From Bacteroidales bacterium (GTDB lineage Bacteria; Bacteroidota; Bacteroidia; Bacteroidales; Muribaculaceae): 11,593 nucleotides of DNA. The DNA is taken from positions 1-11,593 of the forward strand of contig SFOK01000051.1 in assembly GCA_004552395.1 (NCBI GenBank). Reading direction: 5' to 3'. This document shows, in pieces, positions 5,872 to 11,593 of the stretch. Position numbers and translations under genes: made by a program. Below the pieces are notes generated by a model. It saw only the letters and a program-made list of their open reading frames with translations, was not told the DNA's origin and did no database searches. The stretch's first letter is position 1. Each line of letters starts with the position of its first letter.

Positions 5872-6411
5872 TTACTTGATCAGTGTGCGGCCCTTCTCTA
5901 TGGCTGCCTCGTTGAGCGGTATCAGCTTGTGGTGACGCTCCGGAAGCGATTTCTTCAGACCCTTGATCACATTCTCCATCGGGAGCTTATACGACATAAC
6001 CTCGAGCAGGGCGCCCATCACCACCATGTTGTAGGTCTTCGAGTTGCCCATCTCGATGCAAGCGTTCATCGCCTCGATGCAATACACATTGATATCCTGG
6101 CGCGTAGGCGGTTTGTGGATACCGTTGTTGTCGTAGATCAGCACACCGCCCGGTTTTACTTTGCTCTCGAACTTGTCGAGCGACTGCTGGTTGAGGACCA
6201 CCACTATGTCGTAGCTGTCCAGGATAGGCGACGAGATTTTCTCATCGGAGAGTATCACGGTGACGTTCGCTGTGCCGCCGCGCTGCTCGGGTCCGTAGGA
6301 AGGCATCCAGGTCACCTCTTTGTCGTCCATAAGGCCTGAGTAAGCCAGGATCTTGCCCATGGAAAGGACGCCCTGACCGCCGAAACCGGCTATGATTATT
6401 TCTTGTGTCAT
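5872..6411 (-). CDS. 2-oxoacid:ferredoxin oxidoreductase, gamma subunit
   Basis: A 179-residue protein of the POR/KOR gamma family. Hallmarks are GFGGQGVLSMGK (residues 9-20) and the conserved PSYGPEQRGG (37-46), followed by an NVTVILSD strand. The gamma domain completes the enzyme that oxidises a 2-oxoacid with CoA to acyl-CoA, CO2 and reduced ferredoxin in the cytoplasm. The length fits a stand-alone gamma subunit. It is the last gene of the operon, 35 bases after the beta gene, and is followed by a strong terminator. The substrate cannot be decided from this subunit: 2-oxoglutarate (KorC), branched-chain 2-oxoacids (VorC/A) and indolepyruvate enzymes share the fold. Confidence 0.93.
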   Translation of the reverse strand: MTQEIIIAGFGGQGVLSMGKILAYSGLMDDKEVTWMPSYGPEQRGGTANVTVILSDEKISSPILDSYDIVVVLNQQSLDKFESKVKPGGVLIYDNNGIHKPPTRQDINVYCIEAMNACIEMGNSKTYNMVVMGALLEVMSYKLPMENVIKGLKKSLPERHHKLIPLNEAAIEKGRTLIK

Positions 6412-6446
6412 TGTTAGTCTTGATTATGGGAGTTCTACTTTCGGGC

Positions 6447-7229
6447 TTATTCCTCGTCGTATTTGCGCTCTGTCTTCAGGTCGCCCAGAGGATATTTCTT
6501 AAACATATGCTCGGCCATCCATTCGTTGGCTTTCTCAGGGCTCATCTTCCAACCCGAGTTGCAGGTCGATACAACCTCTACCACCGATGTGCCCTTCTTA
6601 TCGATCGCGTTCTGGAACGCTTTCTTAAGGGCGGCTTTGGTCTTGCGCACTGCTGCTGCCGTGTGCACCGACTGGCGCGTCACGTAGCAGGTGCCGTCGA
6701 GCTCTTTCATCAGGTTGGTGATCTCGAGCGGATGTCCGTTCAGGTCAACGCGGCGTCCGTAAGGCGTCGTGGCTGTCTTCTGACCGATAAGTGTGGTCGG
6801 GGCCATCTGGCCGCCCGTCATACCGTAGATAGCGTTGTTCACGAAGATCATCACTATGTTTTCGCCTCGGTTGGCGGCGTGGATCGACTCGGCTGTACCT
6901 ATGGCCGACATATCGCCGTCGCCCTGATAGGTGAACACCACATCGTCGGGCCAGAGACGCGACACGGCTGTGGCCACTGCCGGTGCACGGCCGTGGGCTG
7001 CCTCGATCCAGTCCACATCTATATAATTGTATGCAAAGACGGCGCAGCCTACGGGCGACACACCGACGGTGCGCTCCGTAAGGCCCAACTCCGCTATCAC
7101 CTCTGCTACCAGTTTGTGGATAACACCGTGGCTGCAGCCGGGGCAGTAGTGCATGTGAACCTCGCTCTCAAGAAGCTCGGGCTTGCAGTACACCTTATTT
7201 TCTTCTTTGATAATGTCTGTGATTTCCAT
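6447..7229 (-). CDS. 2-oxoacid:ferredoxin oxidoreductase, beta subunit (TPP-binding)
   Basis: A 260-residue protein. The thiamine-diphosphate motif runs from GDGD (103-106) to NNAIYGMTGGQ (131-141), with PTTLIGQKT after it. Cysteines at C29 and C32 (HYCPGCSHG), C62 (VGCAVF) and C223 (STCNSGW) are placed as expected for the [4Fe-4S] cluster carried by beta subunits of this family. Together with the alpha subunit it forms the active site that decarboxylates the 2-oxoacid and passes electrons to the clusters. It sits 39 bases after the alpha gene and 35 before gamma, clearly co-transcribed. A long open frame antisense to it (6405-7928) is a by-product of codon bias. Confidence 0.95.
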   Translation of the reverse strand: MEITDIIKEENKVYCKPELLESEVHMHYCPGCSHGVIHKLVAEVIAELGLTERTVGVSPVGCAVFAYNYIDVDWIEAAHGRAPAVATAVSRLWPDDVVFTYQGDGDMSAIGTAESIHAANRGENIVMIFVNNAIYGMTGGQMAPTTLIGQKTATTPYGRRVDLNGHPLEITNLMKELDGTCYVTRQSVHTAAAVRKTKAALKKAFQNAIDKKGTSVVEVVSTCNSGWKMSPEKANEWMAEHMFKKYPLGDLKTERKYDEE

Positions 7230-7268
7230 GTTGAAAATTTTATATCAGATCCGGTTGTGCCGGGGTGT

Positions 7269-8351
7269 TTACTTTATGATTTTTTCCTTGAGGGCCTGGA
7301 GTACCTCATCCGGGCTCGGTATGATACCGCCCAGTCGGCCGAAGTGCTCCACGGGCAGCGAGTCGTGCACGGCGAGGCGCACATCCTCGATCATCTGGCC
7401 GGCGTTCAGCTCCACGCAGAGGATACCCTTCTTGCCCTTGGCTGCTTTCTCTATTGCCTCGTAGGGGAACGGCCACAGAGTGATCGGACGCAGAATACCG
7501 ATCTTGATACCCTCCTTGGCTGCTATCTCCTTCGCCTTGGCGCAGATACGGGCCACTGTGCCGAAGGCCACGATCAGATAGTCGGCGTCGGCTGTGTCTA
7601 TCTCCTCCCAGCGGGTCTCGTTCTTGGCTATCTCTTTGTAGCGGGCCTGAAGGCGCTCGTTGATCACCTCCATCTTGGAGCTCTCGAGCTCAAGCGATGT
7701 GATCACATTGCGCTTGCGCAACCCCTTGCGGCCGTTGGCTGCCCACGGGCACTGCTTGCGGATCTCCTCCTCCGTGCGGCGCGGACGCTGCTCCGGAAGG
7801 ACAACCTTCTCCATCATCTGGCCCACGATACCGTCGGCAAGCACCATGGCCGGGTTAGTGTATTTGAACGCCAGGTCCATGCCCAGGCCTACGAAATCCA
7901 CCATTTCCTGCACTGTGCTCGGCGCTAAAACTATCAGATGATAGTCGCCGTGGCCGCCGCCCTTGCATGCCTGGAAATAATCGGCCTGCGAAGGCTGTAT
8001 CGTGCCCAGACCCGGGCCGCCGCGCATCACATTGATCACCAGAGCCGGCAGTTCGGCCGCTGCTATGTAGCTTATGCCCTCCTGCTTGAGCGATACGCCC
8101 GGCGAGGACGATGAGGTCATCACAGCTTTGCCCGTCGAGGCGCCGCCGTATACCATGTTGATTGCTGCGAGCTCCGACTCCGCCTGAAGCACTGTCATGC
8201 CCGTGGTCTCCCACGGCATGAGCTCCTCTAAAGTCTCGAGCACTTCGCTCTGAGGTGTGATCGGGTAGCCGAAATATCCGTCAAAGCCGTATCGGATAGC
8301 TGCGTGGGCAAGCGCTTCGTTGCCCTTCATCAGTCTGACTTCTTCTTTCAT
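7269..8351 (-). CDS. vorB: 2-oxoacid:ferredoxin oxidoreductase, alpha subunit (VorB/KorA type)
   Basis: A 360-residue protein. The N-terminal pyrimidine-binding domain shows KGNEALAHAAIRYG (9-22) and GYPITPQSE (28-36), then a MTSSSSPG turn and MRGGPGLGT. The C-terminal domain (about 255-360) contains DADYLIVAFGTVARI and LRPITLWPFP, typical of POR domain II. Proteins with this length and the order ferredoxin-alpha-beta-gamma are usually named VorB (3-methyl-2-oxobutanoate dehydrogenase) in Bacteroidales, but 2-oxoglutarate is an equally possible substrate, so the symbol is tentative. It supplies acyl-CoA and reduced ferredoxin in anaerobic amino-acid or TCA-branch metabolism. It is 87 bases from the ferredoxin gene, a gap that contains two GC-rich hairpins. 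Confidence 0.93.
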   Translation of the reverse strand: MKEEVRLMKGNEALAHAAIRYGFDGYFGYPITPQSEVLETLEELMPWETTGMTVLQAESELAAINMVYGGASTGKAVMTSSSSPGVSLKQEGISYIAAAELPALVINVMRGGPGLGTIQPSQADYFQACKGGGHGDYHLIVLAPSTVQEMVDFVGLGMDLAFKYTNPAMVLADGIVGQMMEKVVLPEQRPRRTEEEIRKQCPWAANGRKGLRKRNVITSLELESSKMEVINERLQARYKEIAKNETRWEEIDTADADYLIVAFGTVARICAKAKEIAAKEGIKIGILRPITLWPFPYEAIEKAAKGKKGILCVELNAGQMIEDVRLAVHDSLPVEHFGRLGGIIPSPDEVLQALKEKIIK

Positions 8352-8387
8352 TGTTCTTCTTTTGTGTTCCTGTGTTTTTATGGTTCC

Positions 8388-8433
8388 GGCGTCCGCGTAG
8401 TGGACGCCACGCTTACCCTCCCCGGTCGGGGAG
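8388..8433 (-). other. Two GC-rich hairpins in the gap between the ferredoxin and alpha-subunit genes
   Basis: GGCGTCC (8388-8394) pairs with GGACGCC (8402-8408), and CTCCCC (8418-8423) pairs with GGGGAG (8428-8433). Neither is followed by a T run, so they are unlikely to be terminators. Such intercistronic stems can stabilise the upstream message and let the small ferredoxin subunit be made in different amounts from the rest; that role is inferred. Confidence 0.55.
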
Positions 8434-8438
8434 AGCCT

Positions 8439-8669
8439 TTATCCCTCCACTTTCACGCGGTACACCTCGATGCACGCGTCCGGACATACCAGCGCGCACG
8501 AGCAGCACCCTATGCAATTCTCGGGATTTTTCATGTAAGCGAAGTGATAGCCGCGGTCGTTGACGTCGGCCGCCAGGCCCAGCGTGTCCGTCGGACACGC
8601 CACGACACACAGATTGCATCCTTTGCACCGATGTGTGTTCACGGTAATTGCTCCTTGTACTTTTGCCAT
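8439..8669 (-). CDS. Ferredoxin-like delta subunit (two [4Fe-4S] clusters)
   Basis: A 76-residue protein with two perfect cluster motifs, CKGCNLCVVACP and CIGCCSCALVCP (CxxCxxCxxxCP twice). It is the electron-carrying subunit of the 2-oxoacid:ferredoxin oxidoreductase, passing electrons from the beta subunit to free ferredoxin. The start MAKVQGAITVN at 8669 is preferred; an upstream ATG (8702) would add eleven residues that do not look like the family. It is the first gene of the operon, about 160 bases downstream of a consensus promoter. Confidence 0.95.
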   Translation of the reverse strand: MAKVQGAITVNTHRCKGCNLCVVACPTDTLGLAADVNDRGYHFAYMKNPENCIGCCSCALVCPDACIEVYRVKVEG

Positions 8670-8744
8670 TCTGTTATGGATTAAGTTTAAAAATATCTGC
8701 ACCGCATCGCCTGCCTTTCTCTCCGGGAGTAGGCTGGTGACTGC

Positions 8745-8765
8745 CTATAAGGCATTGCCTTATAG
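8745..8765. promoter_or_regulatory. Palindrome in the leader of the oxidoreductase operon
   Basis: A perfect inverted repeat with 10-base arms around one central base; the arms are CTATAAGGCA and TGCCTTATAG. It lies about 60 bases downstream of the predicted transcription start and about 75 before the first ATG. It may be a repressor operator or an RNA hairpin (8-pair stem, 5-base loop). No T run follows it on the minus strand, so it is not a simple terminator. Confidence 0.6.
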
Positions 8766-8830
8766 CGATTTAAGGTTCGTTATCAGTTCCGCCGGACAGC
8801 TCCTGACCGCCCTGTGCTGATTTATCACCA

Positions 8831-8862
8831 CAAATTTACCCTATTTTCCCGGGCTTTCCAAA
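8831..8862 (-). promoter_or_regulatory. Promoter of the 2-oxoacid oxidoreductase operon
   Basis: On the minus strand, TTTG (8862-8859), 20 bases, then TAAATTTG (8838-8831): a full consensus match. The start point should be near 8827, leaving a leader of about 155 bases before the ferredoxin gene. Confidence 0.7.
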
Positions 8863-8911
8863 CAAATTTTATCCAAAAAAGTATGTTTTACAACATGTTT
8901 TTCAGCTCCGT

Positions 8912-8943
8912 TTTGCCGTTCCGAAAAAAAATAATTATTTTTG
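8912..8943 (+). promoter_or_regulatory. Promoter of the sirtuin gene
   Basis: TTTG (8912-8915), 20 bases, then TATTTTTG (8936-8943): a full match to the Bacteroidota -33/-7 pattern. The start would be near 8947, giving a leader of about 45 bases before ATG 8992. Confidence 0.7.
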
Positions 8944-8991
8944 AATTCCGAAACACCCAATCCTATAATAAATAGTCAGGCATATTATATT

Positions 8992-9687
8992 ATGAAAAAG
9001 AAAATAGTATTTTCCACCGGCGCCGGCATGTCGGCCGAATCGGGCATCTCTACCTTCCGCGACGCCGGAGGCCTTTGGGAACAGTATCCGGTCATGCAGG
9101 TAGCCTCCGCCGAAGGCTTCCGTCAGGACCCTGAGCTCGTCCACCGTTTCTACAACGCACGCCGCCACGACCTCGTCACCAAGGAACCCAACTCCGCACA
9201 TAAGCTCATAGCCGACCTCCAGAAAGATTACGATGTCCGCGTCATCACCCAGAATGTCGACGACCTCCACGAGCGCGCCGGATCCCAAAATGTGCTCCAT
9301 CTCCACGGCGAGCTCATGAAGATACGCTCCATCGAACACCCTGATTATGTGGAATCTCTCTCGCTTGATAACCTCGACACCACCCCCGAGACCCGCGGCA
9401 GAAACGGCGACCATATGCGTCCCCACATCGTCTTTTTCAACGAGGCTGTGCCCAACATCGCGCCGGCCATGGACCTTGTCGCCGAGGCCGACGTCTTCGT
9501 GGTCATCGGCACCTCGCTCAACGTATACCCCGCAGCCGGACTCGTCAACTGCGTCCGACCCGGGACACCGATATTTTACATCGACCCCAAGCCTGGCCAT
9601 ATCTCCATCCCCAACCTCACGGTCATACCCGAAAAAGCGACCGTCGGTCTCCCCATCCTCATAGAGAAACTCCGCGCCCTCAAATAA
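8992..9687 (+). CDS. SIR2-family NAD-dependent protein deacylase (sirtuin, CobB/SIRT5 class)
   Basis: A 231-residue protein. NAD-binding GAGMSAESGISTFR (10-23), TQNVDDLHERAG (86-97), catalytic H105 in HLHGE, and GTSLNVYPAAG (173-183). FYNARR (53-58) provides the Y54/R57 pair that in CobB and SIRT5 binds succinyl or malonyl groups, so desuccinylation or demalonylation is likely besides deacetylation. Two oddities: the region that normally carries the four zinc cysteines (about 108-142) has none, the only cysteine being C187; and the usual W/F-F-G-E reads FFNE (148-151). The start at 8992 places GAG at residue 10; a TTG start at 8941 would add an unsupported extension. It has its own promoter, divergent from the acyl-CoA-forming oxidoreductase operon, and may be followed by co-transcription of the CotH gene 51 bases on. 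Confidence 0.93.
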   Translation: MKKKIVFSTGAGMSAESGISTFRDAGGLWEQYPVMQVASAEGFRQDPELVHRFYNARRHDLVTKEPNSAHKLIADLQKDYDVRVITQNVDDLHERAGSQNVLHLHGELMKIRSIEHPDYVESLSLDNLDTTPETRGRNGDHMRPHIVFFNEAVPNIAPAMDLVAEADVFVVIGTSLNVYPAAGLVNCVRPGTPIFYIDPKPGHISIPNLTVIPEKATVGLPILIEKLRALK

Positions 9688-9738
9688 CCACCCCGGCCTC
9701 AAAACTCTCCGAAAATCAATAATCCAAATCCTAACCTG

Positions 9739-11238
9739 ATGATGAAGCGTCTTCTGATCCTTTATATCCTCTCCGCGGTAATTACCCTTCAGCTCCGCGC
9801 TCTCGAGCCTTCCGGCACACTCCCCGTTCTGACAATCGACACCGAAGGCGGCGCCCCGATTGTCGACAGGGAAAATTACCTGCAGGCCGTCCTTAGCCTA
9901 CGTTTACCAGAAGGCGTGAAGGTCCCCGATCCCTCCGACCCGATGATCGACCTGGCCGACCCGCAGCCACTTCAGGATGTGGCGCTCCAGATCCGCGGCC
10001 GCGGCAACACCACCTGGGAGAACGATGCCCAGAAGCCTTACCGTCTCAAATTCGACAAAAAGACGGAGCTGCTCGGCATGCCCGCAAACAAGCATTTCTC
10101 GCTCGTGACGGGCGACGGCAGGGTAGGGCTCTGGCTCGGACCCCTCATCGGCATGCAGATAGGCCGTCAGGTCGGTTTCCCCTGGTCGCCGCGCATCCAG
10201 CCCGTCGAAGTGGTGCTCAACGGTTCCTACGAAGGCATGTACCTCCTTATAGAGAATATAAAGATAGCCAAAGACCGCCTCAATATCTACGAACAGCCCG
10301 ACCTCAACACTGACGAAGCCACAATACCTTACGGCTGGCTCGTGGAGTTCGACAATAACTACGATGACTGCCAGATCATAATCCCCGAACGCGACGGCAA
10401 AGATCTCTGGGTCACCTACAAAAGCCCCGAAGAACTGTCGCAACAGCAACTCGACTGGCTCAAGACGGAGTTCTCCGACCTCACTGCCGACCTCTACGCC
10501 GGCGAGAAAGACGCCCTCGCACGCCTCGACCTCGTCTCGCTCGCCCGCTTCCTCACAGTCTCGGAAGTGATGAACGATGTGGAAGCCTATTCCGGAAGCC
10601 AGTACCTCTATCGCGACAAACCCACCGAGGCGCTCCCGACTGCTCCCTGGCAGTTCGGCCCACTCTGGGACATAGAGCTCCTCCACCACCCCAAGAAAGC
10701 CTGGATTATCAACGACCCCTACTGGTCGCGCCTCAACTGGATACCTGCCCTGATGCAGTATCCCGAAGTATGGGCAGCCTTCCGCGATCGCTGGCACGAG
10801 TTCTATCCCGCGCAGTTTGAGCAGCTTCCCGCCTTCATCCACAGAATGGCCGACTACTGCGCAAAGGCCGACGCCCGCAGCATAGAGCGTTGGCCCGGCG
10901 TTCATACCTTCCCCGACATCACGGCAGCCGAGAAAGCCGACTGGTGCGTGAACCGGCTGCAGGAAAACGCCGTCTGGATAGCAGACCATATCGACCAAGG
11001 CCTCTCCGCCGACCTTGTGACCGAAGACCCCTCCGCTCCCGCGCAAATCTTCACCCTTCAGGGCCTCCCCGTCGCCACCATAGCAGCTTCTATTTCAGAT
11101 TCTTCAGTTTCAGCAGGTTCTGTTGCAAATCCCTCAGCAGAGTTCTCCTCATTGAAGGCAGCGCTTTCCTCCCTTCCCTCAGGCATTTATATAGTGGTGG
11201 CGCCCGGCTCCCCCGCCCGCAAAATCACCATCCCCTAA
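9739..11238 (+). CDS. Secreted CotH-kinase-family protein with type IX-sorting-like C-terminus
   Basis: A 499-residue protein (a start at the second ATG, 9742, is equally possible). Signal peptide about 1-21. The CotH domain spans about 80-420: RGRGNTTW (86-93), KPYRLKF (99-105), NGSYEGMYLLIENI (161-174), SEVMNDVEAYSGSQYLYRD (275-293) and FGPLWD (306-311), i.e. the glycine loop, lysine strand and acidic metal ligands of this atypical kinase fold. The C-terminus (436-499) resembles a T9SS type A sorting domain: IFTLQGLPVA, then LPSGIYIVVAPG and RKITI, but with a Ser/Ala-rich insert of about 30 residues (449-478) between the two halves. The protein is therefore probably exported and possibly surface-attached. 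CotH proteins of Bacteroidota have no settled substrate; spore coat CotH of Bacillus phosphorylates coat proteins. It lies 51 bases after the sirtuin gene on the same strand, with no promoter seen between. Confidence 0.88.
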   Translation: MMKRLLILYILSAVITLQLRALEPSGTLPVLTIDTEGGAPIVDRENYLQAVLSLRLPEGVKVPDPSDPMIDLADPQPLQDVALQIRGRGNTTWENDAQKPYRLKFDKKTELLGMPANKHFSLVTGDGRVGLWLGPLIGMQIGRQVGFPWSPRIQPVEVVLNGSYEGMYLLIENIKIAKDRLNIYEQPDLNTDEATIPYGWLVEFDNNYDDCQIIIPERDGKDLWVTYKSPEELSQQQLDWLKTEFSDLTADLYAGEKDALARLDLVSLARFLTVSEVMNDVEAYSGSQYLYRDKPTEALPTAPWQFGPLWDIELLHHPKKAWIINDPYWSRLNWIPALMQYPEVWAAFRDRWHEFYPAQFEQLPAFIHRMADYCAKADARSIERWPGVHTFPDITAAEKADWCVNRLQENAVWIADHIDQGLSADLVTEDPSAPAQIFTLQGLPVATIAASISDSSVSAGSVANPSAEFSSLKAALSSLPSGIYIVVAPGSPARKITIP

Positions 11239-11276
11239 TCCCACCCTCCCCGACTCCGCTTCCCGGCCCGGCGGCC

Positions 11277-11311
11277 GGAATCCGCTTCCTCAGGCGGAAT
11301 CCGCTTCCTCA
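11277..11311. repeat. 19-bp tandem repeat, two copies
   Basis: GGAATCCGCTTCCTCA occurs at 11277-11292 and again, identical, at 11296-11311, a period of 19. Each contains GGAATCC flanked by GC, so the second copy with its left flank forms the small palindrome GCGGAATCCGC. Confidence 0.8.
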
Positions 11312-11360
11312 TGCGGTAAAATTTCGTTCTTGCCGCGAGCTTTAGCGAAGCGTCCCCCGC

Positions 11361-11483
11361 CCCGCATTTTTTCCGCTTCGCAATTTTACGGTTTTTGCTC
11401 GCTTTAGCAGCTTTTTCCCGGACCGCAATTTTTCCGCTTCGCAACTTTTCGGTTTTGCTCGCTTTTCGCCGCTTTTCCTCGGA
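11361..11483. repeat. Imperfect 61-bp tandem repeat, two copies
   Basis: Copy one starts at GCATTTTTTCCGCTTCGCAA (11364) and copy two at GCAATTTTTCCGCTTCGCAA (11425). Both continue with a CGG, T-run, GCTCGCTTT series and end in CGGA. They differ by scattered substitutions and one indel, which indicates an old duplication in non-coding DNA. Confidence 0.75.
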
Positions 11484-11593
11484 TCGATTTTTAGTCTTTT
11501 GTCTTTTTACTGTTTTAGCCGGCTCAGGGCTTTTTGCGGAAAGTCGCGGTGGCCGGGTCGGAGATTTTTCCGCGGCGGCAGTGGCAGCGTAAA

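Larger units (their letters stand above)
8670..8991. other. Divergent regulatory region between the oxidoreductase operon and the sirtuin gene
   Basis: 322 bases without a gene. It contains two complete Bacteroidota promoters pointing outwards, an oxidoreductase leader of about 155 bases with a strong palindrome (8745-8765), and an A/T-rich stretch (8924-8940) identical to one at 3870-3886. I do not recognise a known riboswitch class. Confidence 0.65.
11239..11593. other. Non-coding GC/T-rich tail region, no gene recognised
   Basis: 355 bases after the CotH gene. It shows a GC hairpin CCGGCC/GGCCGG (11263-11278) without a T run, 19-base and 61-base tandem repeats, and runs of T between CG-rich words. 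Open frames on both strands (for example plus 11395-11592 and minus 11444-11235) merely translate the repeats and resemble no family. A minus-strand gene beyond the right edge cannot be excluded. Confidence 0.6.

Noticed and set aside
6405..7928. 507-codon open frame on the plus strand across the oxidoreductase genes
   Set aside because: It lies antisense to two genes with clear catalytic motifs; its product is rich in His, Cys, Val and Leu and resembles no family. Strong codon bias on the real strand removes stops from this frame.
8670..8827. Known riboswitch in the oxidoreductase leader
   Set aside because: No TPP, SAM, cobalamin or other core motif that I know could be matched; only the palindrome is solid.
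9904..11046. 380-codon minus-strand open frame opposite the CotH gene
   Set aside because: It is a codon-bias shadow; the plus strand carries the signal peptide and CotH motifs.
11395..11592. 65-codon plus-strand open frame at the right edge
   Set aside because: It translates the 61-base tandem repeat into a Phe/Leu/Arg-rich sequence without a family match.

Overview
The window looks like chromosomal DNA from an anaerobic gut-type Bacteroidales bacterium, plausibly a Muribaculaceae relative. That placement is inferred from gene content, not from a search. The clues are promoters of the Bacteroidota type (TTTG, 20 bases, TAnnTTTG) in front of several genes, the absence of Shine-Dalgarno sites, a PorX-type response regulator with a PglZ domain, a zinc-cysteine-free sirtuin, a CotH protein ending in a type IX-secretion-like tail, and a ferredoxin-dependent 2-oxoacid oxidoreductase operon typical of strict anaerobes.

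Layout. At the left edge lies the N-terminal part of a GNAT acetyltransferase (minus strand, cut by the window). A gap follows that holds a degenerate 21-22 base repeat array, then a small lipoprotein gene (plus). A hairpin terminator separates this from a convergent minus-strand pair: ychF upstream and a secreted papain/PepC-like cysteine peptidase downstream. ychF is divergent from porX (plus). The 545-base gap between them holds an unusual inverted pair of about 140-base structured repeats and two overlapping, oppositely directed promoters. porX converges, through a hairpin terminator with a GAAA loop, on the minus-strand operon for a four-subunit 2-oxoacid:ferredoxin oxidoreductase (ferredoxin subunit, alpha, beta, gamma). 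That operon is divergent from a sirtuin gene and a CotH-like secreted protein gene (plus). The last 355 bases are non-coding, with 19-base and 61-base tandem repeats.

How the genes fit together. The oxidoreductase operon is the only clear multi-gene pathway unit: oxidation of a 2-oxoacid (probably branched-chain or 2-oxoglutarate) to acyl-CoA with reduction of ferredoxin. The sirtuin shares the divergent promoter region and is of the CobB/SIRT5 desuccinylase class, so a link to acyl-CoA metabolism is possible but speculative. porX and the CotH protein with a sorting-domain-like C-terminus both point to type IX secretion or to its regulatory remnant. No secretion machinery is in the window.

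The most unusual signal is the ychF-porX intergenic element (3654-4027). Two diverged copies of one sequence lie head to head, bounded by 29-base inverted repeats matching at 27 positions. Each copy can fold into the same set of hairpins although the sequences differ, including a compensatory base-pair exchange. A predicted ychF promoter lies outside the element, so both copies should be in the ychF 5' leader.
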